62,876 nucleotides of DNA from Xanthoparmelia taractica (taxonomy: Eukaryota > Ascomycota > Lecanoromycetes > Lecanorales > Parmeliaceae), in NCBI GenBank assembly GCA_033085395.1, contig JANQBS010000226.1, positions 1-62,876 on the forward strand. The letters run 5' to 3'. Numbering within the stretch: the stretch's first letter is position 1; every line of letters starts with the position of its first letter. This document shows positions 33,214 through 45,356 of the stretch, piece by piece. The notes under the pieces were generated by a model. That model was not told the origin of the DNA. It saw nothing but the letters and a program-made list of their open reading frames with translations, and did no database searches. The position numbers and the translations under genes are program-made.

Positions 33214-34291
33214 ATGAGTGATGACATCCGCCAGCTCCCTCGAGGGTTTATAGAAGCATTCGCTGGCTTTGCAGCCGGGATTGCGTCGGTATGATATTGC
33301 CATTGAGTCCAAATGCGTGTTCTAACACTGTTAGACTTTAGTTGCCCACCCTCTAGATGTGATCAAAACGCGCCTACAAGGTAAGACTTAAGCGCAAATC
33401 CTTTATAACGTACATATACTGAGAGGTAACAACCTTGGCCAGTCGATCAAGAGTCTACTTCACGGTTTGGGGGCTCGCTGCGACTAATACAAAGAGCAGT
33501 CGGCAATGAGGGGACCATCAACGCCCTCTACCGCGGCCTTACGCCCAATCTCGTTGGCAATTCGTTGAGTTGGGCTCTATACTTTTTGTGGTATAATAGA
33601 ATCAAGTACGGTATTCGAGAATATCGACGAGTTGATAGTGGCGGACTAACGTACTACGATTTCTTTATCGCATCTGGTACTGCGGGTACGTCATCTTCTT
33701 AATGCGGGTTTATCACTGTATTTTGACACTTATTCAGGGCTGCTGACTGCTATTGCGACGAACCCAATCTGGGTGATCAAGACACGGATGTTGTCTACAC
33801 CTAGCAGCCACCCAGGAGCATACAAGTCCATGCTGGACGGCACGAGGCACCTATACCGATCAGAAGGTCTGCTGGGATTTTACCGTGGCTTGGTCCCTTC
33901 ACTCTTCGGCGTCTCGCACGGGGCTCTACAATTCATGGCTTACGAACAGCTCAAGGTCTATAGAGGCCACAGCTTGGACGGGGGGCAGAAGGACTTAGTG
34001 GCAGCGGATTTCTTAGTGCTCAGTGGGCTCGCAAAAGTATTTGCGGGAAGTGCGACTTATCCATATCAGGTTGTACGTGCACGGCTGCAGATGTACGACG
34101 CAGACAGGACATACAAGAGCGCAAGAGATGTCGTTACCAAGGTGTGGCGGAAGGAAGGATTGGCAGGTTTCTATAAAGGGCTAGGGCCCAACCTGCTCAG
34201 GGTGATGCCCAGTACTTGGGTGACCTTTTTGGTGTACGAAAAAGCCACGGTCTTGCTTCCAGGGATGTTATCTCGGAGAGGTCAAACTTGA
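33214..34291 (+). CDS. FLX1: Mitochondrial FAD carrier (Flx1-like)
   Basis: The protein is a mitochondrial solute carrier, most like the FAD/folate-type branch in the inner membrane. Four exons, 33214-33288, 33335-33380, 33443-33685 and 33738-34291, give 305 aa. Three carrier repeats are visible by their signatures: HPLDVIKTR, NPIWVIKTR and YPYQVVRAR. Tryptophan in place of the acidic residue in the second is typical of this branch. Other conserved pieces are YRGLTPNLVGNSLSWALYF, GFYRGLVPSLFGVSHGALQF and FYKGLGPNLLRVMPSTW. The substrate is assigned by family resemblance only. Confidence 0.9.
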
Positions 34292-35161
34292 TGCCAAACA
34301 CCAAAGCTTAGATTCAGTACCGTGTGAATCAAATGCGAGGACTCTGTACTTATAACTATTTTGACAGAAGCCTTAGTAGCTTGTCGCTGCATGTGACAAA
34401 TGCTTGCCGGTCATCGCTCCTCCGGGCAGATGATTTAGATGGTAAAGTAGAGCACATATCTTAAAGTAGGTACTTCGTAGTGTATGATGGGATACTTTTT
34501 CGATTATGCAAGCTTGGATCGAGACCGAAACCCGTCGTTTATAAAGCGCTAAATTAGGGCCCGTTTAGGTCCCGACTGCATGGCAAGATTGTCTCCACTC
34601 TCGCCCTGGTGCGCCGAGTACGCTCGCTCCACCACCTCTTTTTCCCACTTCCCCGTCTTCTCACTCTTCCATCATCTTTACTCCTTCCCAATATCACGTT
34701 ATCCCTAGAGCAGACCTTTTCAAACACTTTTGCTCGGATTACGACTCATTGCTTCACTTGCCACCAGTATAACTGTCATACCTTACCGGTCCTGACCACC
34801 AGCGTTGCAGTTTGACCCGTGGAATTTGGCTTCTGCCTTTCCTCACAAGGTCCGGCTCTCTTGCCCTAACGGCTCAGTATCTTGCGCACGTCCAAGTGGA
34901 CCATCGGCATCTCGCGAAGCCATCCGATTGCCAATACCATTCAAGCCTTGAAGCACCTACGCGCTCTCTACAGGCATCGAGAAGCCGAGACCTTCCACTG
35001 TCCGTGCGTTCCACGTGCGGCTTTTTCCATACCCTCGCAATAATACCATAAATTCGGATCGCTGGAGCAGTACTGCCTCCCTCCAAATCGCACGTCTAAA
35101 TCGTCGGAAGATCTGCCAGCTGCCGTCGCCAAGACCACGCTTGGAGTGAGTTTCGATCAAC
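34292..35161. other. Intergenic region and TUP1 leader
   Basis: 870 bp. The FLX1 3' flank is followed by a C/T-rich stretch from about 34600 that is probably the TUP1 promoter and leader. It includes one TACTTCGTA motif at 34471. No gene was recognised. Confidence 0.4.
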
Positions 35162-37504
35162 ATGTACAACGCGCATCGTGGGATAGGGCAGCAACCCACC
35201 AACACCAGCAACAGCCGCCTGTCAGAATTGTTTGATCAAATCCGAAGGGAATTTGATGTTCACGCACAGGACAGAGCTGGTGAACATGATCAGAATAGTA
35301 TGTTTATTAGGTGTTCCTGAGTTGTTCCCGGGGCCGTATCCACCAGATATGCAGTTTCCATTGCCTGGTCACTATGCATTCTGCAAGAGACTCTCAAACA
35401 CTGTTGTCCTTTCTAAATGCTAGCGCCTCACCAATCCACATGATCAGCATGGATTGGGAGAGCTCGAATAGAGCAAGCACTTTCGAAGAGAAGGCTGACT
35501 CGAATGGAAATTACAGTGGCGGCTCAGATGCAAGAGATGGAGCTGGTTAGACAGAAGGTGTACGAATTGGAGCGTAACCAGATGCAGATCAAGCAAAGGT
35601 ACCCCGCCGCGCTAGTGGCGTGAGTAGAAATGCAACTGCTAAAAATTACAACCAGATACGATGAAGACATTGCCCGTCTACGCCACGAGATTGAAGCTCG
35701 TGGTGGTCCCCCCTCGCATGTAGGCGTGAGTGGTCTACCGCCCCATGGCGGGGTGTCACAGCCTGCGCCTCCAGCAATTGGTCACGGTCCGAGCAACCTG
35801 TTCGGTGGTATCATGGCAAACCCTCCGGGGCAAGGTAACCCTGGCCTGGTGCCACCTTCGCAAGATCAGCAGCAGCAGCAGCAAGGGCCACCTCCCCACC
35901 AGATGCCTCAACCTCAGCAAGGATTGCAGTCTGGTCTCTATCAAGGAAGCTATCCTCAGCCGCCAGTAGTCAATGGTAAGACACAACACTTCATGGAACT
36001 GGATACTTGTTGTTTGCATTCAACGCTGATGTGTGTATACAGGTTACGGATCGCAAGCGCAGATTGCTTCCCCAGGTCCTGGCAAGCCACGCAACAACCG
36101 CGGACCCTTGGGTCACACAAGTACTCCGCAGCAATCCCAACCTATGTCTTATCCGGGAGCTTCCCCTCAAATGGGGAGGCCAAGCCCACCTCCGCCGTTC
36201 CACAACGTCGGGAACATGCTCGCAGACCTGGATCCTGATCAGATGCGGCCAGATCAGAAACGTGAAGGGCCTGATTGGTTCGCAATTTTCAATCCCAATG
36301 TGCGACGGGCCTTGGATGTTGACCTACTTCACACACTGTCCCATGAGAGTGTTGTTTGCTGTGTTCGTTTTAGCCGCGACGGAAGATACGTGGCTACTGG
36401 CTGCAATCGCTCGGCGCAGATCTTCGAAGTCTCGACTGGCAACCAGGTCACTAAACTTCAGGATGATTCGGTTGACAAAGACGGTGACTTGTATATTCGA
36501 AGCGTGTGTTTCAGTCCTGACGGCTTATACCTCGCAACAGGTGCCGAGGACAAGCAGATTAGAGTTGGTCACCTAGTGCCTGTTTGTTGATGTTGAATAT
36601 CTGACTAATTCATCTCTACAAGGTTTGGGATATCCAAAGTCGTACTATCAAGACGACTTTTCCGGGCCATGAGCAAGACATTTACTCTCTAGACTTCGCG
36701 AGTAACGGCAGAAACATCGCTTCTGGGAGTGGCGACCATTCAGTCCGCGTTTGGGACATCGAGTACAACCGCGAGATTCTCAACCTTATGATCGAAGATG
36801 GTGTGACAACTGTAGCAATCTCCCCGTCAGGCGACTATGTCGCAGCGGGCTCACTTGACAAGAGCGTTAGGGTTTGGGATGTACGCAGTGGAACTCTCAT
36901 TGCCAGACTTGACGGTATTGATGGCCACAAAGATAGTGTATACTCTGTTGCCTTCGGGCCGGACGGCGAGACTTTAGTTAGTGGCAGTCTGGACAAGACC
37001 ATCAAGATGTGGCAACTCTCTCCTGACAATAGAGGCATGATGGGAGGCGGAATGATAAGAAGTGGGAGATTGGTGAGGACTTTTGAAGGTCATAAAGTGA
37101 GCGACTTCCCCCGCTCGCGCAAACCTTTGGCTCCTAATACAAAGCCCGCAGGACTTTGTTCTCAGTGTTGCACTTACTCCAGATGGCGAGTGGGTACTGA
37201 GCGGTTCGAAGGATCGAGGGGTTCAGTTTTGGAATCCACGCACTGGTGACACGCAACTGATGCTTCAGGGTCACAAAAATTCAGGTGCGACAACTGTCCT
37301 CAAATGGCTTCGGCTTTGGCTAACAATTGTCCCCTACCTAGTGATCTCCGTTGCTCCAAGTCCTAAGGGTGAGTTGTTTGCAACAGGTAGTGGAGATATG
37401 CGTGCTAGGATTTGGAAGTATGTTGCTTCCGCATCTCGCCTCTGCATGGTTACAGCATACTGATGGCGAACCACTGCAGATATGGACCTTACCGGGGCAC
37501 TTAA
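35162..37504 (+). CDS. TUP1: Transcriptional co-repressor Tup1 (RcoA)
   Basis: Tup1 represses transcription together with Ssn6/Cyc8. Eight exons: 35162-35297, 35517-35598, 35656-35975, 36043-36563, 36623-37096, 37152-37284, 37342-37417, 37480-37504; 588 aa. The N-terminal tetramerisation helices include MYNAHRG, LSELFDQIRREFD and, across introns, AAQMQEMELVRQKVYELE and YDEDIARLRHEIEARGG. A P/Q-rich linker (DQQQQQQGPPPHQ) follows. Then come DWFAIFNPNVRRALDVDLLH and seven WD40 repeats (CNRSAQIFEV, GSGDHSVRVWD, GSLDKSVRVWD, GSLDKTIKMWQ, GSKDRGVQFWN). The end WKYGPYRGT comes from a 25-nt last exon. Intron 1 is 219 bp. Confidence 0.96.
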
Positions 37505-37948
37505 ACATTTGTTGAGCAGGGACCAATGTTACAAGAACTGGATGGATTTTACTTGCAACTTTTATACAATCATTATCTTAGCAGATGTCAAGGGGGGTGG
37601 CCTTTGTTAGATACCAGGAATAGGTGTGGAAAGTCAAATGGATCACTTTTCCATAGTTCTTTAGTGTCGCGAAACCCAGACTTGTTGACTCCAGGCCTTA
37701 CAAAAGCATCCTTCGGGCATTTTTAGAGTGTGTCACTCAATATTCCTCTGAAGATTGAGCGACTGAAGCTCGACCTTGGCCTGTCAACAGCTCATGCACA
37801 GGATTCACCAAAGAAGGCACTGCTTTAGGATCACATGGAGCCAATGGCTGGCCTAAGCGCGTTTAGCGCGCCCCAAGTCAACCGAGGTTTCTCCCACAAT
37901 CGTTTTTCCTTGAGACCCATTGTAATATTCCAAGAATCAAAGTTGAAG
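37505..37948. other. Short intergenic region, TUP1 to eL28
   Basis: 444 bp with the TUP1 3' flank and the promoter of the ribosomal protein gene. Nothing else was recognised. Confidence 0.4.
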
Positions 37949-38675
37949 ATGACCCAACATCTGCAATCGAACGTTTCTCAGGACCTTATCTGGGAGATAT
38001 GCCGTATGATTAGCTATGCCATCACTGTGTATGAGTCCGAGTACTAATGAATCAATGCCAGGCCCGAACAATGCCTTCATGGTGAAGCGCAAAAGCGGAG
38101 GCGGGTCCCAATTCTCGAGAGATCCTCTAAATTTGGTGAATAAACACTCTAGAAAGGTAGGCTGGAATCTGCCAAGCTCTCTTATTCTGCGACTGACGAT
38201 AATCCTAGTATGCCGGCTTCGTTAATAACAAGGTATGCCACCACAATTAATCTTGCACTGGAGTGCAAATGCCATAAAAGCTCCCAGAACTGAACCGATT
38301 GCTCCACTTGGAATAGGCCGTTGGCATCCATCCAGCAGAAAAAGGCGGCGTGACGTTGACCACGAAGAAGACAAAGCATCTTAATCGACCAGCAGCCAAC
38401 AAGAACGAGGTCTCTTGGAGCGGGCAGACATCGGGGCCAAAGTCTGTCGCGCTTCCACGAACCGAAATTGTGGGGCTTCGATATGCTGACTGGCTGGCAG
38501 AACTTACAAAGGTATCGTCAACTGTACAGCGAAGCAAGGCTACCGAGCAGATCTTCGTCGAGAAGCCGTTGCTCGTGCCAGTGCTATCCGCCAATCACAG
38601 AAGCCAAAAAGGGAAGATTCTGAACCGAAACTGCGCGGCTCTAAAGCAAAGAAGGCGGAAGAGAAGGCTGCATGA
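37949..38675 (+). CDS. 60S ribosomal protein eL28
   Basis: eL28 is a large-subunit ribosomal protein present in filamentous fungi and animals but absent from Saccharomyces. Five exons, 37949-38003, 38062-38156, 38209-38232, 38317-38441 and 38501-38675, give 157 aa. Conserved segments are SNVSQDLIWEI, NAFMVKRKSGGGSQFSRDPL, NLVNKHSRKYAGFVNNKAVG, TLTTKKTKHLNRPA, SGPKTYKGIV, and GYRADLRREAVARASAIRQ before SQKPK and a basic tail. Exon 3 is only 24 nt. The last intron uses donor AA|GTCTGT; reading through it gives a different open frame that hides the real C-terminus. Intron 1 has a clear branch site (gtactaatga). Confidence 0.93.
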
Positions 38676-39274
38676 TGAGGTGGCTACACGATGAGGCGTA
38701 AAGGGAAACGAGGTGGGCTCTATCATGATGCAATCATGGGAGGCAGTACCAAGCTTGATCTTAGCTCACATGCAATACAATATCGAATCAAGTCATGTCT
38801 TACGAGGACTCTGCTTGGGTGGCAGCTATACTGAGCAGGGGCGGGGGCTGGTATTGTGGTATAGATCTCATAACTCCCGGCAACGTACCAGTTCATGCGA
38901 GAGTCTTTGATCAGGAGAGCGTATTGGCATTCTGTTAGACTTATATTGAGATAGGTCTCGTAGAACTAGCTACAGAGCTCTAAAGCATAAGAAAGCGGAT
39001 TATTGAACACTCGAAAAGGCGCTAGTGTCGGCCGCTCTTAACCCCGCCGCAACAATTTGTTCAGCCATCTAATTCTGGTGGGGGTCCAACGTGTTTGATC
39101 AACCTTCAACCTCACCGACTGAACGACTGAACGTCTTCCCTCTTGCCAAAACATCAACCTACTTACACTCAATCCCAATACTTGCAGGTAGGGAATTCAC
39201 ATACCTCTCTTTTAAGTCTTCAAGGCGCTGATGGCAATTGTAGAACATCCCAGATCTTATCTTCCCCTGTTAAG
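38676..39274. other. Intergenic region, eL28 to malate dehydrogenase
   Basis: 599 bp. It holds the eL28 3' flank and the dehydrogenase promoter, whose last 150 bp are C/A/T-rich. No gene was recognised. Confidence 0.4.
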
Positions 39275-40639
39275 ATGGTTAAAGCGGGTAAACATTGCAG
39301 TTGGGACAACTTTGGCCGCCCTTTCTGACAGATCTCTAGTCGTTCTTGGAGCCTCGGGTGGTATTGGCCAGGTAGGAAGCTCATTGCTCAAAAAAATTGA
39401 GCAACTACATCAGTGCTGATATTGCTTCGCCTAGCCACTCTCCCTTCTGCTGAAGGCCAGCCCATTGGTCGACGAGCTCTCGCTCTACGACGTAGTCAAT
39501 ACTCCTGGCGTCGCAGCCGATCTCTCTCACATCTCCTCCATTGCCGTATGTGTCTCGAAAGTCATTCAAGGTCTGGTAGCTGAGAAACAACAGAAAATAA
39601 CAGGTTATTTACCTGTTAATGATGGCTTGAAGAAGGCCTTGACTGGAGCAGATGTCGTGTTGATCCCTGCTGGCATCCCTAGTCTGTAAACCGAGCTTCA
39701 AGGCATGTCGTCAAGAGCTGATGGAGAATCAGGAAAGCCTGGTATGAGCCGCGACGATCTCTTCAAGATCAATGCCGGCATTGTCCGCGATCTCGTCAAA
39801 GGCATTGCAGAGTACAGCCCAAAGGCTTTTATCCTGGTCATCTCTAACCCAGTCAACTCCACTGTTCCCATAGCTGCAGAAGTCATGAGGCAGGCCGGCA
39901 AATTTGACCCTAAGCGTCTGTTTGGTGTCACCACTCTAGATGTAGTCCGCGCCGAGACTTTCGTTCAGGACATAACTGGCGAAAAGGATCCTTCCAAGAC
40001 CGTCATCCCTGTTATTGGTGGTCACTCCGGCGAGACCATCGTACCTCTTTTCAGTCTCGCAAAGCCTGCAGTCAAAATTCCGGCAGAGGAGCTCGCACCC
40101 TTAATCAAGCGTTCGTCACGAGATTCCTGAGGGGGGGGGGTTTACTAAACACAGAGCAGGCGTCCAGTTCGGGGGAGATGAGGTCGTCAAGGCCAAAGAC
40201 GGCGCAGGATCCGCAACACTCTCAATGGCATACGCCGGTTTCCGGTAAGAATGTCCATAATTCCTTTTTTGGCGCATGATTGCTAAACTCTCTTCACCTA
40301 GCTTCGCGGAAAAGGTGATTAAGGCTGCTAAAGGGGAGAAAGGAATCATTGAGCCGACGTTCGTCTACCTACCAGGTGTTACTGGCGGCGATGCAATCAC
40401 CAAAGAAACTGGCGTTGATTATTTCTCTGTGCCAGTCGAGCTCGGGGTACGTCTGGCACGGATTTTTCTCCCTTAATACTAATACTGACTGCTTTTAGCC
40501 TTCTGGAGTGGAGAAGGCCATCAATGTCCTCCCGGACGTAGATGACGAGGAGAAGAAGCTTATCGAGGCTTGCAAAAAAGAGTTGAAAGGCAGCATCGAG
40601 AAGGGTGTCGAATTTGTGCACAACCCACCGCCAAAGTGA
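39275..40639 (+). CDS. Malate dehydrogenase, NAD-dependent (cytosolic type)
   Basis: The enzyme interconverts malate and oxaloacetate. Eight exons: 39275-39287, 39340-39371, 39435-39545, 39594-39681, 39733-40110, 40160-40244, 40302-40446, 40499-40639; 330 aa. The start MVKAVVLGASGGIGQPLSLL gives the Rossmann NAD loop at the very N-terminus, with no room for a mitochondrial presequence. Motifs: LYDVVNTPGVAADLSHI, AGIPRKPGMSRDDLF (substrate arginines), ISNPVNSTVPI, GVTTLDVVRAETF and the catalytic histidine in VIGGHSGETI. Intron 5 has a run of ten G at 40131-40140. Donors GTCTGT and GTTCGT are weak but keep phase. No PTS1 peroxisome signal (ends PPPK). Confidence 0.95.
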
Positions 40640-41022
40640 TTCACCCATATGGAGGCTTCTCGTCTGTCTTAGCTTCTTTACCCTCTTTGATCATTCGTTC
40701 CATGTATCCGCGTTCACGATCCTTCAAGTGTCCCCCGCAAAGCATTGTAGCTAGCAAATTTTAGCTGCGACCATCTCACTGATCGAAGCATTTCAATGTA
40801 GGCTATGAGACCGCATCTTAAGCGGTTGCACACGTATCAGCGGACAGCAGGTTTGCATTTCTTGCTTCTAGGATTCTGCGGCATGAAAGACAGATAACAA
40901 ATTAGAAATACAGCGATATTTACTCCTAGGCTATCGGTTGCTTTCGTCGTCATCGATAGCAGACTGCATGCCATCCATGCCGCTCAATATCAGTGCAAAG
41001 TAATGCAGATGATCTATCATTA
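40640..41022. other. Convergent 3' region, malate dehydrogenase to TRS33
   Basis: 383 bp between converging 3' ends. Nothing else was recognised. Confidence 0.4.
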
Positions 41023-41831
41023 TCAGGATTTAGCGTTCATAGTCTTGATCTGAAATGTTGCAGTTGGTATCTCCGAAGTCTCCGCTTGCACTGTCGCATT
41101 GATCCCCATGCTTGCCAACCCTCCTCGTATGACGCCACATGGAAACCAGAGGAACTGCATGGTGCATTAGCATGCGAACAATCTCGGCTTCCATGGTCCG
41201 CTGGGCTCTACCGGTTGCGCGTGGTGTACTGCTTCCGACGACAATGCCATGCTCATGCGCGAGATGGGTTTAAAGCTGTTGTCTGTAAGGACGTAGACAC
41301 CCTGCAAACCCATTAATCTGTAGACCCAACAGGCTCAATCTAAAAAGTGAATAGTAGGGTATCCATACTCGATGATTAGTCTTCAAGTTGTCGATCTGCT
41401 TCCTGAAGACTAGGGTCCACACATCCTTGCACAAGAACTTGATCACGTCCAATGTATCTAGAAATCGTGGACGATCCCTCGAGAACCTGTCCGTAAACAA
41501 CCCATCATGAGTATGCAGACAATCTGACCAAGGCTTCCGAAGGCTTCCCCGAGCTTGCTCGCACACCACGCGGAAGAGGCGGCCCTCACCTCTCAACAAG
41601 CCCTTGCCCAACTCTATAGCCTAACGTCTCTAGCCTCCGAAAAGCAGCCTCTTTCTGTTCGTCTTCGTCTATGGGCTTGATGCCATCCTGACCCGGGATT
41701 GCAAGGTCGCCGGCAAGTCTGTAAGCCATCGGGACCATTTCGATCAGAAGCAGATCCATGCATGATGCGTTGAGGAAGGTCGCGTAAGGATCGGAGGCAT
41801 TGTATGGGGGAAGTGGTGTCTCAAAGGACAT
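41023..41831 (-). CDS. TRS33: TRAPP complex subunit Trs33 (TRAPPC6)
   Basis: Trs33 is a small core subunit of the TRAPP vesicle-tethering complexes that activate Rab GTPases at the Golgi. Four minus-strand exons, 41831-41590, 41486-41369, 41301-41212 and 41154-41023, give 193 aa. Conserved pieces are LNASCMDLLLIEMVPMAYRL, RLETLGYRVGQGLVERFSRD, FLCKDVWTLVFRKQIDNLKT, GVYVLTDNSFKPISRMS, AQPFLWFPCGVIRGGLASMG and VQAETSEIPTATFQI. The second intron is 67 bp; all joins are in phase. Confidence 0.94.
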
Positions 41832-42351
41832 CGGGACTGTGGACTGGGAGAAGAAAAATTATTCCGCCTCATGTGGGATGGCGAGACTGCGATGTTTCAA
41901 TGATCGTTTCTGGCGTTAGAAAGGTGAAGCTAGAACCCTTATCGGCAGACCGTCTATGGAGGTTGAGGACGTATCAATTGCCAAAAAAAATTACATGTAA
42001 ATAAACGAAACGTATCGTCTACACAAATGGCCCCACCGAGCCTTGATTTATGTAAAGCATGGTTCGTCATTACTATCTAAGACGTTCAAGCCATTGCAGC
42101 CGGGGTATGTACGCGAAAAAGATATCCATGCATTTCCTTCCAAGCGACTTGGACAGCTTCTCCACTGTTAGGATAACTCCTGAACCCCTTGGGAACACCG
42201 CTTGTGATTGGTGCGCCCTAATGCCCGGCTAGTAATGCAGACCTCGTCGCGTCATGTACACATAATGGTTGTGGGAAAGAACTGAAATGGTGCTGGGAAT
42301 AAGTGCATGCGACCCGCACACTCCTAGCTCCAAGGCCCGGATACATCAGAC
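41832..42351. other. Intergenic region, TRS33 promoter
   Basis: 520 bp between two genes on the minus strand: TRS33 upstream region plus the SUMO-ligase 3' flank. No gene was recognised. Confidence 0.4.
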
Positions 42352-44425
42352 TCATAGTGGCTGCGGGTACTCTTTCGGAGTATGGTTCGGAGGGGTGAAG
42401 GGGTTCGAAGACGATTGTCGTGAAATACCTCCATTTGCTCCATTCATTCTCAAAGGCACATTGTCCAGACTAGGGAGTCGGGCAAGGCCATCCGAAGACT
42501 TATGGACCAGCTGTTGCCTTTTGGGGCCTCTTGGTGGATCCTCATCCTCATCACTGCTAAGAGTCAGGTCGACTACCTGACCTGCAGACCGCTTATTACT
42601 GGACGGCGGTAATGGTGCTGAAGAGGTCGATTGTTCTCTTGATGAGATCGGAGGTGTTCGTATGAGTCCTGGCTCCCGAGAGACTTCAGTTTTCACGGAA
42701 GCAAGTCGCGGTAGATCTCGAATTTCCACAAAGTCCTCTTCGCCATCACTGCTGGTGCGTCCGTTGCTGGTTCTAGGTGACGGAGCGCGGCCCACAGTTT
42801 GAGACCATGTACCATCTGGCTCAATAGTAATCTGATCGACAGATTTCGGTGTCGATTTTAAGATGTCGGCTACATATCTGCAAATTTGTGTTAGCCAAGC
42901 TCTATTTTACAGTGCAAATCGATCACTGACTGATCGACTTGAAGATGCTCATAAGCAGCGGCTTTATTACAGACAGGGCAGGTCCACGTTGGGGCTTGTT
43001 CTTGGAGTTGAAGGAAAGAGGAGGCGTCGAAACATTGATTATGACTGCAAACCGATGAACGGCAGGGCACATCGATCCTCAGTGTCGACAATGGGCACTT
43101 CAATGACATTATTGAGGACGTCGCTACGATTTCGGCGTCTTCCGACTTGCTGATCACTGGAAATCGATAGTCAGTATTGGCAAAGTATGTTTGATGTTGA
43201 GACAACCTACTCTCACGTACAACTTGTTCTTTCGTTATGGTTTTCCCGGACTTGAGTTTCCCAACTAGCTCTTCCACAGGATGACGTTTAACAAGGTTTA
43301 CCACTATAAGAAACCTCTGTAATAAGCATTAGATCCTACCCACAACTTGAGATACTCCAATACGTAACCGCATGTTTTTTCCACACAGAAAGACTTACTT
43401 TTTTGGTAAGTGCGTAAGTGACTACCATGTGGTTGTCGTAGCCTGGTTTGGGCCGCAGCATTTTAGTGATGTCCACAGGTCTCGTTGTTCCCGGCTTGTT
43501 TTTGAGGCCTCTGAAATTGGCTTGTACTTCATCTTGATTTATCCTAACCTCAAGCTGATAGGGAAACTCAATCTCGACTTTTGAAAAAGGCGACATAGGC
43601 TCTGATGCAGAGTATATCATAGCTCTTGTTGAACGGTCGTTACTCAGTCGCTCCGCAATGTCGGCACGAAGATTGATTACCAAATCGACTGTATCTCGCG
43701 TTTGATCTCGGGCTGGAACTTTGTGATTAATCACATACGTCAAAAACTGGTGCACCACTAAAGGACAGCATCGGTAACCTGATCTCACGCACCTTTACAA
43801 TCTAGCACTGGTGATAGAGGTTCTAGTATCGAGTAGAAAGGGCTGGTCTTGAACTGGGGAGATCCTAACCTTCCGTGAGCACTACGCCTTTTCTAAGGTA
43901 TCAGGACCTTACATACTTGGCCCTGTTCCGTTTACGCTTGGCGCCATGTTGTGCGGTCCAGGTCTCGTAGAGCTGCTGAAGGAGTGCTGGTAATGATTTG
44001 GGGTTGGTATTGAGTTATTGGGATACGTGCGAGCAGCAGACGGTGAGGGAGATAAGCCAGTGGGATCTAGATCCGGGTTATAAACGAGGCTTCGTAGACG
44101 ACTAAAGCCTTCTATGTCGTTATTGTTTCCATAGCTATAGAGTTCTGCGGACAAACATAGCACGGTCAGCTAATTCGATGGCTTACTACTCAATAGAGAA
44201 ACAGCCATTGACACCTCATGCACGCAGTGAATTGACGGATAGATCAATCTAACTACAAAAGTATCCTGAATAGGACTCACTGTTAATGATCCGAGTTTGC
44301 ATAGCAGCCTTGGCGCCTGAGACTGGAAGGCTTTCCTTTTTCAATATTGTCTTCAGCTGATTATTCATCAGTGTCTTCACCTTGGCAGACACAATATCGG
44401 GGTTGAGGGGTCCTGCGGAAGCCAT
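42352..44425 (-). CDS. SIZ/PIAS-type SUMO E3 ligase
   Basis: The ligase attaches SUMO to nuclear proteins. Seven minus-strand exons: 44425-44281, 44144-43917, 43864-43793, 43718-43399, 43316-43211, 43156-42931, 42877-42352; 540 aa. A SAP-like region is at the N-terminus (VKTLMNNQLKTILKKESLPV). A PINIT domain follows (FKTSPFYSILEPLSPVLD, FPYQLEVRINQDEVQANFRG, KNKPGTTRPVDIT). The SP-RING has KCPLSTLRIDVPCRS, CSHNQCFDASSFLQLQEQ and WTCPVCNKAA. A SUMO-interacting motif, VVDLTLSSDEDED, lies in the S/P-rich tail. Start is the first ATG in frame (44425). The join before ISKSEDAEIVATSS was chosen by phase and donor GTAGGT. Confidence 0.93.
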
Positions 44426-44805
44426 TGGAAAAGACCGTGAGGGTTTTGGAGGCAATCAGCAAGAACGCCTTCTCGGCCTGAGAAGGCGAAGGCGGGGGGG
44501 GCTCTGATCCAATGTGGACATATAGAGGGAGAGTGGATTGATGAGCAACTTCTAAATCATCTTCAATTACAACTGGTGTAGAGTTGAGACCAACGCTGAG
44601 AGACAGTGATACTGAGATTTGTAGTTGCAGGTGTTGACAGAGTGATGTGACAGCCGCGGCGAAAATTCCGCATAATAACCCTCTGTTGGACCTCGCGGCT
44701 TTAACCCATTCACTCCAATCTTTCACCGCAGCAAAACAACAGAGTAATCCGAGACAGACCATATGACACCAAATTGAGGATCGGAAAGCTACGCAGTCCA
44801 GAGGT
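44426..44805. promoter_or_regulatory. Divergent SUMO-ligase/DUF2423 promoter
   Basis: 380 bp between divergent start codons. No specific sites were assigned. Confidence 0.4.
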
Positions 44806-45356
44806 ATGGCTAAAGGTCTAAGATCGAGTCGGAACAAGGGGAACAAGTCAATGCTACGGTCCATTGTCTTTGGACCTGCAGAACGTGCAAGGAAGGAGCG
44901 GTTGTCAGCCAAATTAATTGAGCTCACCTTGGAGCCTCAGCAGAAAAATAAGGAGGGTATGAAGGTGACAGATGGAGAGGAAGGTCGGTAGCTTCGTGAA
45001 CAGTCCGCCGTGAGCCACTGACCTTTGACTGTTTGGACATTTAGTGACAATGGAGGAAATCCCTGATGAAGTAGAGGCACATGTCCAGGCAGGCGAAGAG
45101 GGTAAGAGATCCTTTGCTGGATACTACAACTTAGCTCGAAGGGCAAACGCATCTCACTGCAACTACAGATATGGATGTCGATCGAGCAAAATACTTCGGC
45201 TCTACAGCTGAGTTAGTATCCAGAAGCACTCGCCGGGTACAGAAGCGGGGACACGGCAAAGCAAGAGCTGCAATGGTTTTCCCTATTCACATTAAAGGAC
45301 AGCGAAAGGGAACACGCTTGAGTGCATGGGAGAGGAAGAAAAGTCTTAAGCCTTGA
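44806..45356 (+). CDS. Small basic nucleolar-type protein (DUF2423-like)
   Basis: Three exons, 44806-44983, 45045-45101 and 45169-45356, encode 140 aa. The N-terminus MAKGLRSSRNKGNKSMLRSI, then VFGPAERARKERLSAKLIEL, matches the DUF2423 pattern, also seen in yeast YBL028C. An acidic middle (MEEIPDEVEAH, MDVD) leads to a basic C-terminus with VQKRGHGKARAAMVFPIHIK. The family is thought to be nucleolar and linked to ribosomes; the exact role is unknown. Family naming is from memory. Intron donors are GTCGGT and GTAAGA. Confidence 0.85.

Noticed and set aside
36007..36576. 189-codon second frame over TUP1 exon 4
   Set aside because: It is a shadow frame. The WD40 repeats lie in the other frame.
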